Source: Spirochaetaceae bacterium
Lineage (GTDB): Bacteria > Spirochaetota > Spirochaetia > Treponematales > Breznakiellaceae
Length of the DNA stretch: 5,993 bases
Direction: 5' to 3'
NCBI GenBank assembly: GCA_031280115.1
Contig: JAITHF010000152.1
Coordinates: 1-5,993, forward strand
Shown here one piece after another: positions 1-5,443 of the stretch. Below the pieces are notes generated by a model. It was not told where the DNA came from, did no database searches, and saw only the letters and a program-made list of their open reading frames with translations. Made by a program: the position numbers and the translations under genes. The first letter of the stretch is position 1. Each line of letters begins with the position of its first letter.

Positions 1-168
1 GCGAACTTCCCGTAAGGGAACAGCCTCCGGCTGCCCCCAAACCCCCGCTCAAGGCTTCCTGCGCTGCGCCCGTGCGTTCTCGAATTCCGCTGAGGCGCAC
101 CTTCTGGGTTGTGACTAAACCCCCAAACCCTATCGCCGCAAGAAGCACCTGAAACCCCCGCAGGGGGC
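1..168 (+). repeat. Hairpin-rich dispersed repeat, short copy (left arm of an inverted pair)
   Basis: This stretch matches, as reverse complement, the sequence at 5156-5385. The outermost 21 bases are identical, and most of the remainder aligns base for base by eye, including the blocks CGAATTCCGCTGAGGCG and TTCTGGGTTGTGACTAAA. It is built of small palindromes: TTCCC-gtaa-GGGAA (7-20), CAGCC-tcc-GGCTG (21-33) and CCCCC-gca-GGGGG (155-167) at the inner end. No reading frame in it looks like a protein. The window starts exactly at the match, so the repeat may continue to the left. It could be a REP- or MITE-like element or a structured non-coding RNA; I cannot tell which. Confidence 0.85.
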
Positions 169-193
169 TGTCAAATTTAAAGGAGGCGGTTGA

Positions 194-222
194 TTGACAT
201 TAAGAACGGATGTTGTTATAGT
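194..222 (+). promoter_or_regulatory. Sigma-70-type promoter of the small exported-protein gene
   Basis: A perfect -35 hexamer TTGACA (194-199) is followed after 17 bases by TATAGT (217-222), which differs from the -10 consensus at one position. The predicted transcription start is near 229. That gives a leader of about 30 bases ending in the ribosome binding site of the gene starting at 259. The promoter lies just outside the inner hairpin of the left repeat, so the gene is probably transcribed independently of anything to the left. Confidence 0.75.
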
Positions 223-258
223 TATTTATATAATTTTCTTAACTAAGGAGTTAGTATC

Positions 259-651
259 ATGAAAAAATTTATGGGTGTGGCGGTGCTCTTTTTTGCGGCA
301 TCCGTCTTTGTAACAGCGCAAACCGTTACCGCTGAATGGGCGCAGGTCGATGGTAAACCGAATATCAAGTTTATCAATAAAAACCCCGACGCCATGACCG
401 TCCAGTACGCCGTAAAAGGTGAAAAACCCGCGAGTATCGACATTCCGGCGAACTCGCAGGTAACCCTGCCGTATGCCGGCAAAACCCCGAACGCCCCTAT
501 CGACCCGCCGATAGCCAAACAAGTGGCGAAGCCTAAAGCCCTGCCTAAAGGCGCGGTCAGCGAGCCCCTTGGCGGCGCAGCAGCACCTGCCCCCGCGCCG
601 GCGCCGGCGCCGGCAGCGGCCAAGCCCGCGCCGGCCCCTGCCAAGAAGTAA
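259..651 (+). CDS. Small exported protein with Ala/Pro-rich C-terminal tail, function unknown
   Basis: This 130-residue protein starts with ATG, 8 bases after AAGGAG (245-250). Residues 1-20 are a typical signal peptide: MKK, a hydrophobic core, then VTA with probable signal peptidase I cleavage before Gln21. No lipobox cysteine is present, so it is probably periplasmic or secreted. Residues 22-75 alternate hydrophobic and polar residues around FINKNPDAMTVQYAV and IDIPANSQVTLPYAG, suggesting a small beta-sandwich domain. From about residue 75 it becomes rich in Pro, Lys and Ala, ending in a run of Ala-Pro pairs (about 106-127) and a final KK. Such tails are often flexible or wall- or envelope-spanning, but that is inference. 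I do not recognise the family. It has its own promoter (194-222) and terminator (669-694), so it appears monocistronic. A second in-frame TAA lies three codons after the stop, because AAGAAGTAA is tandemly duplicated (643-660). Confidence 0.85.
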   Translation: MKKFMGVAVLFFAASVFVTAQTVTAEWAQVDGKPNIKFINKNPDAMTVQYAVKGEKPASIDIPANSQVTLPYAGKTPNAPIDPPIAKQVAKPKALPKGAVSEPLGGAAAPAPAPAPAPAAAKPAPAPAKK

Positions 652-668
652 AAGAAGTAACCCATCTG

Positions 669-694
669 CCGCCGGTCTTTCCGGCGGTTTTTTT
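669..694 (+). terminator. Intrinsic terminator of the small exported-protein gene
   Basis: A perfect 7-bp stem CCGCCGG (669-675) / CCGGCGG (681-687) with loop TCTTT is followed directly by seven T residues (688-694). It sits 17 bases after the stop codon at 651. This is a textbook rho-independent terminator on the + strand and separates this gene from the chemoreceptor gene downstream. Confidence 0.9.
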
Positions 695-808
695 ATATAT
701 ATAAAAGTATATAAAAGAGCCTGCCGCTTTCAGTATACCCGTATATGCCCCTAAAAGCAGGGAGAATCCTTTAATATCCGGTACTGCCTGAAGAAACCCC
801 CGCTTGCA

Positions 809-836
809 TTGATTGCCTATGCTATGTTAGTATATA
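809..836 (+). promoter_or_regulatory. Candidate sigma-70 promoter for the chemoreceptor gene
   Basis: TTGATT (809-814) and TATATA (831-836) are separated by 16 bases and lie about 150 bases upstream of the GTG start at 986. The match is reasonable but the region is AT-rich, so a chance match is possible. A weaker alternative is TTGGAA (896-901) with TACATT (918-923). The upstream terminator at 669-694 means that the chemoreceptor needs some promoter between 695 and 985. See also the sigma-28-like box at 841-848. Confidence 0.4.
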
Positions 837-840
837 TTTT

Positions 841-848
841 GTCGATAA
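841..848 (+). promoter_or_regulatory. Sigma-28-like -10 box (GTCGATAA) upstream of the chemoreceptor
   Basis: GTCGATAA matches seven of the eight bases of the flagellar/chemotaxis sigma-28 (FliA) -10 element GCCGATAA. That sigma factor commonly drives chemoreceptor genes. The expected -35 element TAAA about 15 bases upstream is not present; the bases there read CTATG, so only half of the promoter is recognisable. This is a suggestion based on context and one element. Confidence 0.3.
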
Positions 849-865
849 GAAATAGGGAGATCGTT

Positions 866-912
866 CTGCGGCGCGTCAAGGCGCGCACTCTCTTATTGGA
901 AACCAGCCGCAG
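866..912 (+). other. Branched hairpin in the chemoreceptor leader
   Basis: An outer stem CTGCGG (866-871) / CCGCAG (907-912) encloses an inner stem GCGCG (871-875) / CGCGC (882-886) with loop TCAAGG. The two share base 871, so either both form with one pair fewer or they alternate. The structure lies downstream of the candidate promoters, so it would be in the 5' untranslated RNA. No T-run follows, so it is not a terminator. Its role is unknown. Confidence 0.4.
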
Positions 913-931
913 GGGCATACATTTTTTTGCT

Positions 932-967
932 CTCTATACAGATACAAATTAAAAATCTCGTATAGAG
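932..967 (+). promoter_or_regulatory. Twelve-bp hairpin immediately before the chemoreceptor ribosome binding site
   Basis: CTCTATACAGAT (932-943) pairs with ATCT (955-958), then after a bulged C with GTATAGAG (960-967). The loop is ACAAATTAAAA (944-954). The symmetry can extend one step further (TG at 928-929 with CA at 968-969, across a two-base bulge). The stem ends only six bases before the Shine-Dalgarno GAGGAGG at 974-980. It may influence translation or RNA stability, or be the DNA operator of a dimeric repressor; the sequence does not decide between these. Confidence 0.5.
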
Positions 968-985
968 CAGTTTGAGGAGGATTTT

Positions 986-3145
986 GTGAGATTGCGGATT
1001 AAGTTATCGGTTATTGTGAGCGTCATTACCGCGGTTGTGGTCGCTACTATATCCATCATTACCTTAAGTCAATCCAGTAAACTCCAAGCCAGCACGGCGA
1101 CCGCGAATTTAAGGAGTATTGCCGGGATGACCGCGGTTGATATTCAGCGCGAGTTCGAACGGTATCTCTTTGCGGCGCGGACCATAGCCCAAACCATGGG
1201 AAGCTACGGCATGATAGACGAATCAGAGCGGCGGGTGCAGTATGACAATATCCTGTACGGCCTTATCTCGGCCAACCCCCATTTCATCGCCATCTATACG
1301 ATGTGGCTGCCGGAAACGATCGACGAGCTTGACGCGGAATATGTTACCAGCGAGAACATTACCGGCCAATATATCTCCATGTATACCAGGGCTTCCGGCT
1401 CAATCCAGTACGGCTTTTACCAGAACTACCGGCAGGTGCTGGGAAACCTCGGGGACAAAGACATAATCGGCGACCCCTTCCCCATGATGGTAGGGGAAAA
1501 AGAAACCCACGTTATAAGCATAACCACCCCTATTTTCGGCAACGACAATACGCCTGTGGGGGTAACAGGGATTGACGTGGATATATCCGTGCTCCAGCCC
1601 ATCGTAGCGGCCATTAGGCCCTTTGAAACAGGCAGGGCCTCGGTGCTGTCCAACAACGGGACCATCATGGCCCATGAAAAACCCGCGCTTGTGGGAACCA
1701 GTTTCCAGCAGGGGATGCGGGATATGCTGGGGGAAAGCGGCATACGGCAGGTTACCCAGTCCCTTGGGAGCGGGGAGCCTATACTCCTTGAATACAGCGG
1801 CCAGGAAATGGTAAGTTTCCCCTTTAAGGTGGGGGACTCTCTTGCGGCGCTCACGGTCATAGCCTCGGTGCCGGTGAAAACCGTGCTTTCCGAAGTAAGC
1901 CAGATGACCCAGTTCACGGTTGTGCTGGCAGTGGTGGCCATTATTATCTCCGCAGGCATCAGCTTTCTCATCGCCACCAGCATTGTAAAGCCCATCCTCA
2001 GCGTGAGCGCCATGCTCAAAAATATCTCCGAAGGGGAAGGGGACCTGACCAAACGGATAAACCTCACCAGTAAGGACGAGATCGGCGATATGGCGCACTA
2101 TTTCAACCTCACCTTGGAAAAGATCCGGAGCCTTATCATTATTATCAAACAGCAGTCCGTTTCCCTTGCGAATATCGGCACCGAGCTTTCTACCAACATG
2201 AGCGAGACCGCCGCGGCCATGAACGAGATAAGCGCCAATATCCAGAACATCAATAACCAAGTGATAAATCAGGCGGCGAGCGTAACCGAAACCAACTCCA
2301 CCATGGAGCAGATTACCGAAAACATCGAGAAACTGAACGGCCACATCGAGAACCAGAGCTCAAACATTTCCCAGTCCTCCACGGCTATCGAGGAGATGAT
2401 CGCCAATATCGCTTCAGTTACCCAAACCCTGGTGCACAACGTGGAAAACGTGAAACACCTTGCAAGCGCCTCCGAGCTGGGGCATACCAGTTTGCAGGAA
2501 GTTTCCACGGATATTCAGGACATCGCCAAAGAATCCGAGGGCCTTTTGGAAATCACCGCGGTCATGGAGAACATCGCAAGCCAAACGAACCTGCTTTCTA
2601 TGAACGCGGCGATCGAGGCGGCCCACGCAGGGGAATCGGGCAAAGGCTTCGCCGTGGTGGCTGACGAAATCCGCAAACTCGCCGAATCCTCCGGCGAACA
2701 GTCCAAAACGATCGCGGTGGTGCTTAAAAAGATAAAGACCTCTATTGATAAAATTATGGCCTCCACCGACGCGGTGTTAAACCGGTTTGAGGCCATTGAC
2801 TCAGGGGTCAAGGTGGTGTCGGAGCAGGAAGAGAACATCAGGAACGCCATGGAAGAACAGCAGACCGGGGGCCAGCAGGTCCTTGACGTGATTGCCCGCC
2901 TCAACGACATCACCCAGCATGTACGCAGCGGTTCCACCACGATGCTCATGGGGAGCAAGAAAATCATAAGCGAGAGCCGGAACCTGGGCATCCTTACTGA
3001 CGAGGTTTCAAACGGGGTCAACGAAATGTCCAAAGGCGCGGATCAGGTGAATATCGCGGTGGACAGGGTGAGTAACCTCAGCAGCGACAACAAAGACCAC
3101 ATTGATACGCTGGTAACCGAGCTTTCTAAATTCAAAGTTGACTAA
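986..3145 (+). CDS. Methyl-accepting chemotaxis protein (dCache periplasmic sensor, HAMP, long signalling stalk)
   Basis: This 719-residue transmembrane chemoreceptor should sense a periplasmic ligand and control the CheA kinase through CheW. It starts with GTG, five bases after a strong GAGGAGG. TM1 is about residues 7-29. The periplasmic part (about 30-309) looks like a double-Cache domain, with the membrane-proximal motif [14 protein letters not shown] near 190-203. The ligand is not predictable: I do not see the full amino-acid-binding Cache signature. TM2 is about 310-332, followed by HAMP (about 333-385, starting IVKPI and containing GEGDLTKRI and DEIGDM). The signalling hairpin follows, with the conserved tip at 527-569 ([34 protein letters not shown]). 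Likely methylation sites are the Glu pairs 469/470 and 623/624, which lie symmetrically about a tip centred near residue 546. Each stalk arm is about 165-170 residues, or about 24 heptads, so it belongs to the long-stalk receptors. It ends in SKFKVD, without an NWETF-type tether. The gene is intact and monocistronic between two terminators, with no che genes nearby. Confidence 0.96.
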   Translation: MRLRIKLSVIVSVITAVVVATISIITLSQSSKLQASTATANLRSIAGMTAVDIQREFERYLFAARTIAQTMGSYGMIDESERRVQYDNILYGLISANPHFIAIYTMWLPETIDELDAEYVTSENITGQYISMYTRASGSIQYGFYQNYRQVLGNLGDKDIIGDPFPMMVGEKETHVISITTPIFGNDNTPVGVTGIDVDISVLQPIVAAIRPFETGRASVLSNNGTIMAHEKPALVGTSFQQGMRDMLGESGIRQVTQSLGSGEPILLEYSGQEMVSFPFKVGDSLAALTVIASVPVKTVLSEVSQMTQFTVVLAVVAIIISAGISFLIATSIVKPILSVSAMLKNISEGEGDLTKRINLTSKDEIGDMAHYFNLTLEKIRSLIIIIKQQSVSLANIGTELSTNMSETAAAMNEISANIQNINNQVINQAASVTETNSTMEQITENIEKLNGHIENQSSNISQSSTAIEEMIANIASVTQTLVHNVENVKHLASASELGHTSLQEVSTDIQDIAKESEGLLEITAVMENIASQTNLLSMNAAIEAAHAGESGKGFAVVADEIRKLAESSGEQSKTIAVVLKKIKTSIDKIMASTDAVLNRFEAIDSGVKVVSEQEENIRNAMEEQQTGGQQVLDVIARLNDITQHVRSGSTTMLMGSKKIISESRNLGILTDEVSNGVNEMSKGADQVNIAVDRVSNLSSDNKDHIDTLVTELSKFKVD

Positions 3146-3159
3146 GCGGCAACAGCCGC
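3146..3159 (+). other. Small hairpin directly after the chemoreceptor stop codon
   Basis: GCGGC (3146-3150) and GCCGC (3155-3159) form a perfect 5-bp stem with loop AACA, beginning at the base after the TAA. It is followed by a GC-only run (GCGGCGCGCGC) and then by the main terminator. With no T-run of its own, it may protect the mRNA 3' end or simply precede the terminator. Confidence 0.4.
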
Positions 3160-3171
3160 GCGGCGCGCGCA

Positions 3172-3214
3172 AGGGGGCTCAGGGGCCGCAAACCCCCTGG
3201 GCTCCTTCTTTTTT
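3172..3214 (+). terminator. Intrinsic terminator of the chemoreceptor gene
   Basis: The 5' arm (3172-3185, core GGGCTCAGGGG) pairs with the 3' arm (3194-3207, core CCCCTGGGCTC), allowing a few G-U pairs. The loop is CCGCAAAC. The stem is up to 14 bp and is followed by TCTTTTTT. It is oriented to stop + strand transcription. On the - strand no T-run follows, so it would not terminate transcripts arriving from the kinase side. Confidence 0.85.
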
Positions 3215-3262
3215 ATTTTCCCTTTTTTATTTTCCCTTTTCTCTTTTTTTCTCTTTTTTTCT
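3206..3262. repeat. Pyrimidine-rich tract of short tandem repeats
   Basis: On the + strand this stretch is almost only T and C. It contains a perfect tandem duplication of the 14-mer TTTTTTATTTTCCC (3209-3222, 3223-3236), followed by a perfect tandem duplication of the 10-mer CTCTTTTTTT (3241-3250, 3251-3260). It lies in the gap between the convergent chemoreceptor and DeoR remnant. Slipped-strand replication is the likely origin. No gene is interrupted by it. Confidence 0.85.
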
Positions 3263-3323
3263 AACGGGCCTGTTCAGTACGCTCAATAATGTCGTTCTGA
3301 GTTTCTCTTGAAAGGGCGTTAAA

Positions 3324-3358
3324 GAACGTTTCCCCCGGTGTTAAAACGCTCTTTTTTT
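3324..3358 (+). terminator. Possible second + strand terminator, without an obvious gene
   Basis: GAACGTTT (3324-3331) pairs with AAACGCTC (3344-3351) with one A-C mismatch, leaving a 12-base loop, and is followed by seven T residues (3352-3358). No + strand gene ends between the chemoreceptor terminator and this point. It would be a backup terminator, a remnant of a lost gene, or chance in a T-rich spacer. Confidence 0.35.
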
Positions 3359-3414
3359 CTGATTTTCTAAGGCCCGGCCATACGCCTGCGCCCTGAAAGC
3401 CGCCGGCTGTTCGG

Positions 3415-3683
3415 TTATGAGCGCCGCAACCCGCTCGGTCCGCAGTAAGCCCGCGGCCCCGGGGCGGCGATCCGGCGTTTCCGGTGGTAATGGTACGCAA
3501 GGCGCATGTCCGCGCCGCCGGCGCCCTCAATGCTGGCGAACCCGCGCTTCCGCCGGATAAGCCCCCGCTCCTCAAGCCTGTCTAAATCTTTGCGCACTGT
3601 TACCTGAGAGACTTCAAACAGAGCCGCAAGCGCCGGCGCCTCTGTCCGCTGGTTCTCGTCTAGATGTTATGCCGCTGTTTCAT
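3415..3683 (-). pseudogene. DeoR-family transcription regulator, N-terminal remnant with frameshift and lost C-terminus
   Basis: Reading from 3663 downward, the frame gives LDENQRTE, then FEVSQVTVRKDLDRL, EERGLIRRKRGFASIEGAGG and RLAYHYHRKRRIA. This is the DeoR-type winged helix-turn-helix followed by the usual linker into the sugar-phosphate-sensing domain. A matching start, ATG AAA CAG CGG CAT AAC ATC (MKQRHNI, from 3683), lies directly upstream but in another frame and hits TAG (3662-3660). Family members read roughly MxxRHxxILxLLxENQ here, so a small out-of-frame deletion seems to have removed a few residues. After KRRIA the frame continues only about 17 unrelated residues to a TAA at 3415. 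A normal protein of about 250 residues would have roughly 170 more, so the sensor domain is absent. A weak GAGG lies nine bases before the ATG. Intact relatives bind DNA and usually repress sugar or phosphosugar genes; this copy should be non-functional. It is 130 bases downstream of the kinase on the same strand with no terminator between. Confidence 0.75.
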
Positions 3684-3813
3684 GGGGGTTTTGCCTCGTA
3701 TTCTTAGGGAGCGGTCCGGGTTCTGTTCTGCGGTATACGTTTGCTTCTGTTTCTAATAGAGTTTCCGCGCTTTCATAAGCCAGCGGGCATCTTTCGTTTG
3801 AAATAAGCCGCGC

Positions 3814-4992
3814 TCAAAGCCCCGCAGGAGGCGGCGCCCCGCTCCCGCGTACCGGCACCCAGAGGGTGAACACCGACCCTTCCCCGGCGTGGCTTTCCGC
3901 CGCTGCCGCGCCGTGATGGACCTGGGCGATATGGCGGACAATAGCCAGCCCCAGGCCCGCGCCTCCCTGGCCGCGGCAGCGGCCTGAGCCAACCCGGTAA
4001 AAGCGCTCGAAGATTCGGGGCAGGTGCTGCGCCGGTATGCCTATGCCCTGGTCCTGCACGGTGATAACAAGGCGTTCCGCCTCTTGTACGGCGGCGAGCC
4101 TGACGCGGGAGCCTGGGGGCGAGTATTTTACCGCGTTATCCAAAAGGTTTGCCACCCCCCGTATCATAAGCCGCCTGTAGAGAAAGGCCGAAAGTTCCGC
4201 CGGACAGGCGAGAGACAGGGTTATCCCCTTGTCTTGCGCCGGCATTTCCACCGCAGCAAGGGCCTCTTCCAAGAGGGGGCGCACCGGCGTTTCCTCAGCC
4301 CCGCCGAAGGGCGGCGCCCCGCCTTCCTCAAGCGCCATCAAGCACAACAAGTCTGCGGTAAGAGCCTCCATGCTAAGAGCGTTTTTAAGAATTATCTCGA
4401 TGCCCTGCCTGGCCGCGTCCGCAAGGGGGCTTTCAAGCAGGGTTTCGGCAAACCCTTTCACCACTTGGATAGGGGTTCTAAGCTCGTGGGAAACATTGGC
4501 GGCAAAGTCCTTGCGGACCCGCTCAAGCGTACGCAGGCGCGTGCGCTCCTCAAATACCAGCGCCAGGGCCCATCTTTCATCATCTGAACCGGCGAACGGC
4601 GCCGCGGACACGAGAAAATGGCGCTCAGCGCCGGCGGAATAGAACTTCATTTCTTTTGCCAGCGCCGCGCCCTGGGCCAGCGCCTCCAGAGCCAGCGCCT
4701 CAAGGCCGGTTGAGCGGGTTGCCTCAAGGAGGGAGACGCTTTTACCGCCCCGGCCTAAACAGAACGACGGGGCAATGCCGAAAAGGTTCCGGGCTTGGGG
4801 ATTTGCAGCCTGAAGCGTAAGGCCCGCGTCAGCGGCCAATACCCCTTCATGGATAGTGTTCAAAACAAAGTCAAGCCGGCGCCGCGCGCTTTCAGCCTCC
4901 AATGCCGAAAGAGCGCCCGCCCCGTCCGCCTCACCGGGCGGGGTATGTTTGGGCTTGGACAGCGGGTTGGGAACGAAAAAAAAGGATTTCAC
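3814..4992 (-). CDS. PhoR-like sensor histidine kinase without membrane segments (PAS-HisKA-HATPase)
   Basis: This 392-residue kinase should autophosphorylate on His and pass the phosphate to a response regulator. It starts with GTG, five bases after GGGAGG (4998-5003 complement). Residues 1-33 are Pro/Ala-rich and probably disordered. A PAS domain covers about 38-150 (VLNTIHEGVLAADAG through ALVFEER). The HisKA dimerisation domain is about 155-225, with the H-box FAANVSHELRTPIQ and phosphoacceptor His169. The ATPase domain is about 235-382: N-box ANLLDNAVKYSPP (Asn286), G1 box VQDQGIGIP (Asp314), F-box IFERFYR, and G2 box GQGGAGLGLAIVRHI. All catalytic motifs are intact. The arrangement and H-box resemble PhoR, but usual PhoR proteins have N-terminal membrane helices and here no hydrophobic segment exists, so it should be cytoplasmic. 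An in-frame TGA lies eight codons upstream, so no membrane part was missed in that frame. No response regulator is adjacent; the phosphate-regulon role is therefore unproven. An eight-T run lies within codons 3-6. Confidence 0.93.
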   Translation of the reverse strand: MKSFFFVPNPLSKPKHTPPGEADGAGALSALEAESARRRLDFVLNTIHEGVLAADAGLTLQAANPQARNLFGIAPSFCLGRGGKSVSLLEATRSTGLEALALEALAQGAALAKEMKFYSAGAERHFLVSAAPFAGSDDERWALALVFEERTRLRTLERVRKDFAANVSHELRTPIQVVKGFAETLLESPLADAARQGIEIILKNALSMEALTADLLCLMALEEGGAPPFGGAEETPVRPLLEEALAAVEMPAQDKGITLSLACPAELSAFLYRRLMIRGVANLLDNAVKYSPPGSRVRLAAVQEAERLVITVQDQGIGIPAQHLPRIFERFYRVGSGRCRGQGGAGLGLAIVRHIAQVHHGAAAAESHAGEGSVFTLWVPVRGSGAPPPAGL

Positions 4993-5114
4993 CGGATCCT
5001 CCCTGGCTCAAGGTTTTTTCCCAAAGGGTTTGCCCCGTGCCTCAGAGCCGGCAAGAGCGCGGATTCCCCTGCCCGCCTTGAGGATATTTCTTTATATAAC
5101 GCCTTATATGCCAT
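4989..5114 (-). CDS. Doubtful 41-residue ORF overlapping the kinase start (GTGA)
   Basis: An ATG at 5114 opens a frame beginning MAYKALYKEISSRRAGE and ending GKNLEPGRIR. Its TGA shares four bases (GTGA) with the kinase GTG start, the arrangement typical of translational coupling. Against it: the nearest purine-rich site (AGGGGAG) is about 14 bases before the ATG, which is too far, and the peptide matches no family I know. It is more than a random spacer frame only because of the overlap. It could be a leader peptide, a decayed gene end, or chance. Confidence 0.22.
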   Translation of the reverse strand: MAYKALYKEISSRRAGESALLPALRHGANPLGKNLEPGRIR

Positions 5115-5155
5115 GTATATATACCATACTCCCCTAGCGCGATCCTTGTATATAC

Positions 5156-5385
5156 GCCCCCTGCGGGGGATTCAAGTGCTTCTCGCGGCGATAGGGTTTG
5201 CAATTTTAGTCACAACCCAGAAGCGGCGCCTCAGCGGAATTCGCAGGCGTATGGGCGCAGCACAGGAAGCACTAGCGGGGGGTTTGGGGGCAGCCTCCGG
5301 CTGTTTCAGCAGCCGCCGTTTGCACTATGAGCCGCAAACCATGAAGCGCCGGCAGCCTAAGGCTGTTCCCTTACGGGAAGTTCGC
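5156..5385 (-). repeat. Hairpin-rich dispersed repeat, long copy (right arm of an inverted pair)
   Basis: Read on the - strand from 5385, it begins with the same 21 bases as position 1 and ends with the same CCCCCGCAGGGGG hairpin (5157-5169). It differs from the left copy by about 62 extra bases lying between two CAGCC-nnn-GGCTG hairpins, whereas the left copy has a single such hairpin. The extra block contains a further inverted repeat GTTTGC (5318-5323) / GCAAAC (5334-5339). No convincing protein frame runs through it. The inner end abuts the AT-rich region upstream of the kinase, so it could affect kinase transcription. Confidence 0.85.
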
Positions 5386-5411
5386 AAAAGAAGGCGCAAA
5401 CCATGAAGCGC
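5333..5411 (+). repeat. Pair of 17-bp direct repeats across the outer end of the long repeat copy
   Basis: CGCAAACCATGAAGCGC occurs at 5333-5349, inside the extra block of the long copy, and again at 5395-5411, ten bases beyond its outer end. The spacing between starts is 62 bases, and the segment between them carries the CAGCC-tta-GGCTG and TTCCC-gtaa-GGGAA-type hairpins. This could be a modular repeat boundary or a target or recombination duplication. Confidence 0.75.
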
Positions 5412-5443
5412 TGATAAAAAAAGCCCCCAAATTCTCTTAAAGA

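Noticed and set aside
243..665. - strand 140-codon frame with a long Gly-Ala run
   Set aside because: It is the complement of the Ala/Pro-coding repeat of the exported protein gene, which has a promoter, ribosome binding site, signal peptide and terminator of its own.
1400..2344. Long - strand open frame (314 codons) and a second one (1426-2067, 213 codons) opposite the chemoreceptor
   Set aside because: They lie antisense to a gene with clear domain matches, have no ribosome binding site or recognisable motif, and have low-complexity composition typical of a complementary shadow.
2515..3033. - strand open frame of 172 codons
   Set aside because: It is antisense to the most conserved signalling tip of the chemoreceptor; its sequence is the reverse reading of that helix and shows no family features.
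3261..3575. - strand 104-codon frame ending FFNALSRETQNDIIERTEQAR
   Set aside because: The first half is out of frame with the DeoR remnant. The tail looks somewhat protein-like and might be a fragment of another decayed gene, but there is no start signal or family match.
4024..4587. + strand open frames of 187 codons and, at 4795-5406, 203 codons
   Set aside because: The first is wholly antisense to the kinase. The second starts inside the kinase and runs through the spacer and the repeat. Neither has a start signal or domain.
5009..5092. Inverted repeat CTCAAGG / CCTTGAG upstream of the kinase
   Set aside because: Seven-base arms about 70 bases apart are expected by chance and lie across the doubtful ORF; no supporting structure between them.
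1..5385. Composite transposon or integron with terminal repeats
   Set aside because: The inverted repeats are real, but no transposase, integrase or resolvase is encoded between them, so I report only the repeat pair.
5333..5411. Start of a CRISPR array
   Set aside because: Only two copies of a 17-mer are present, the spacer contains parts of the dispersed repeat, and no cas gene is nearby.
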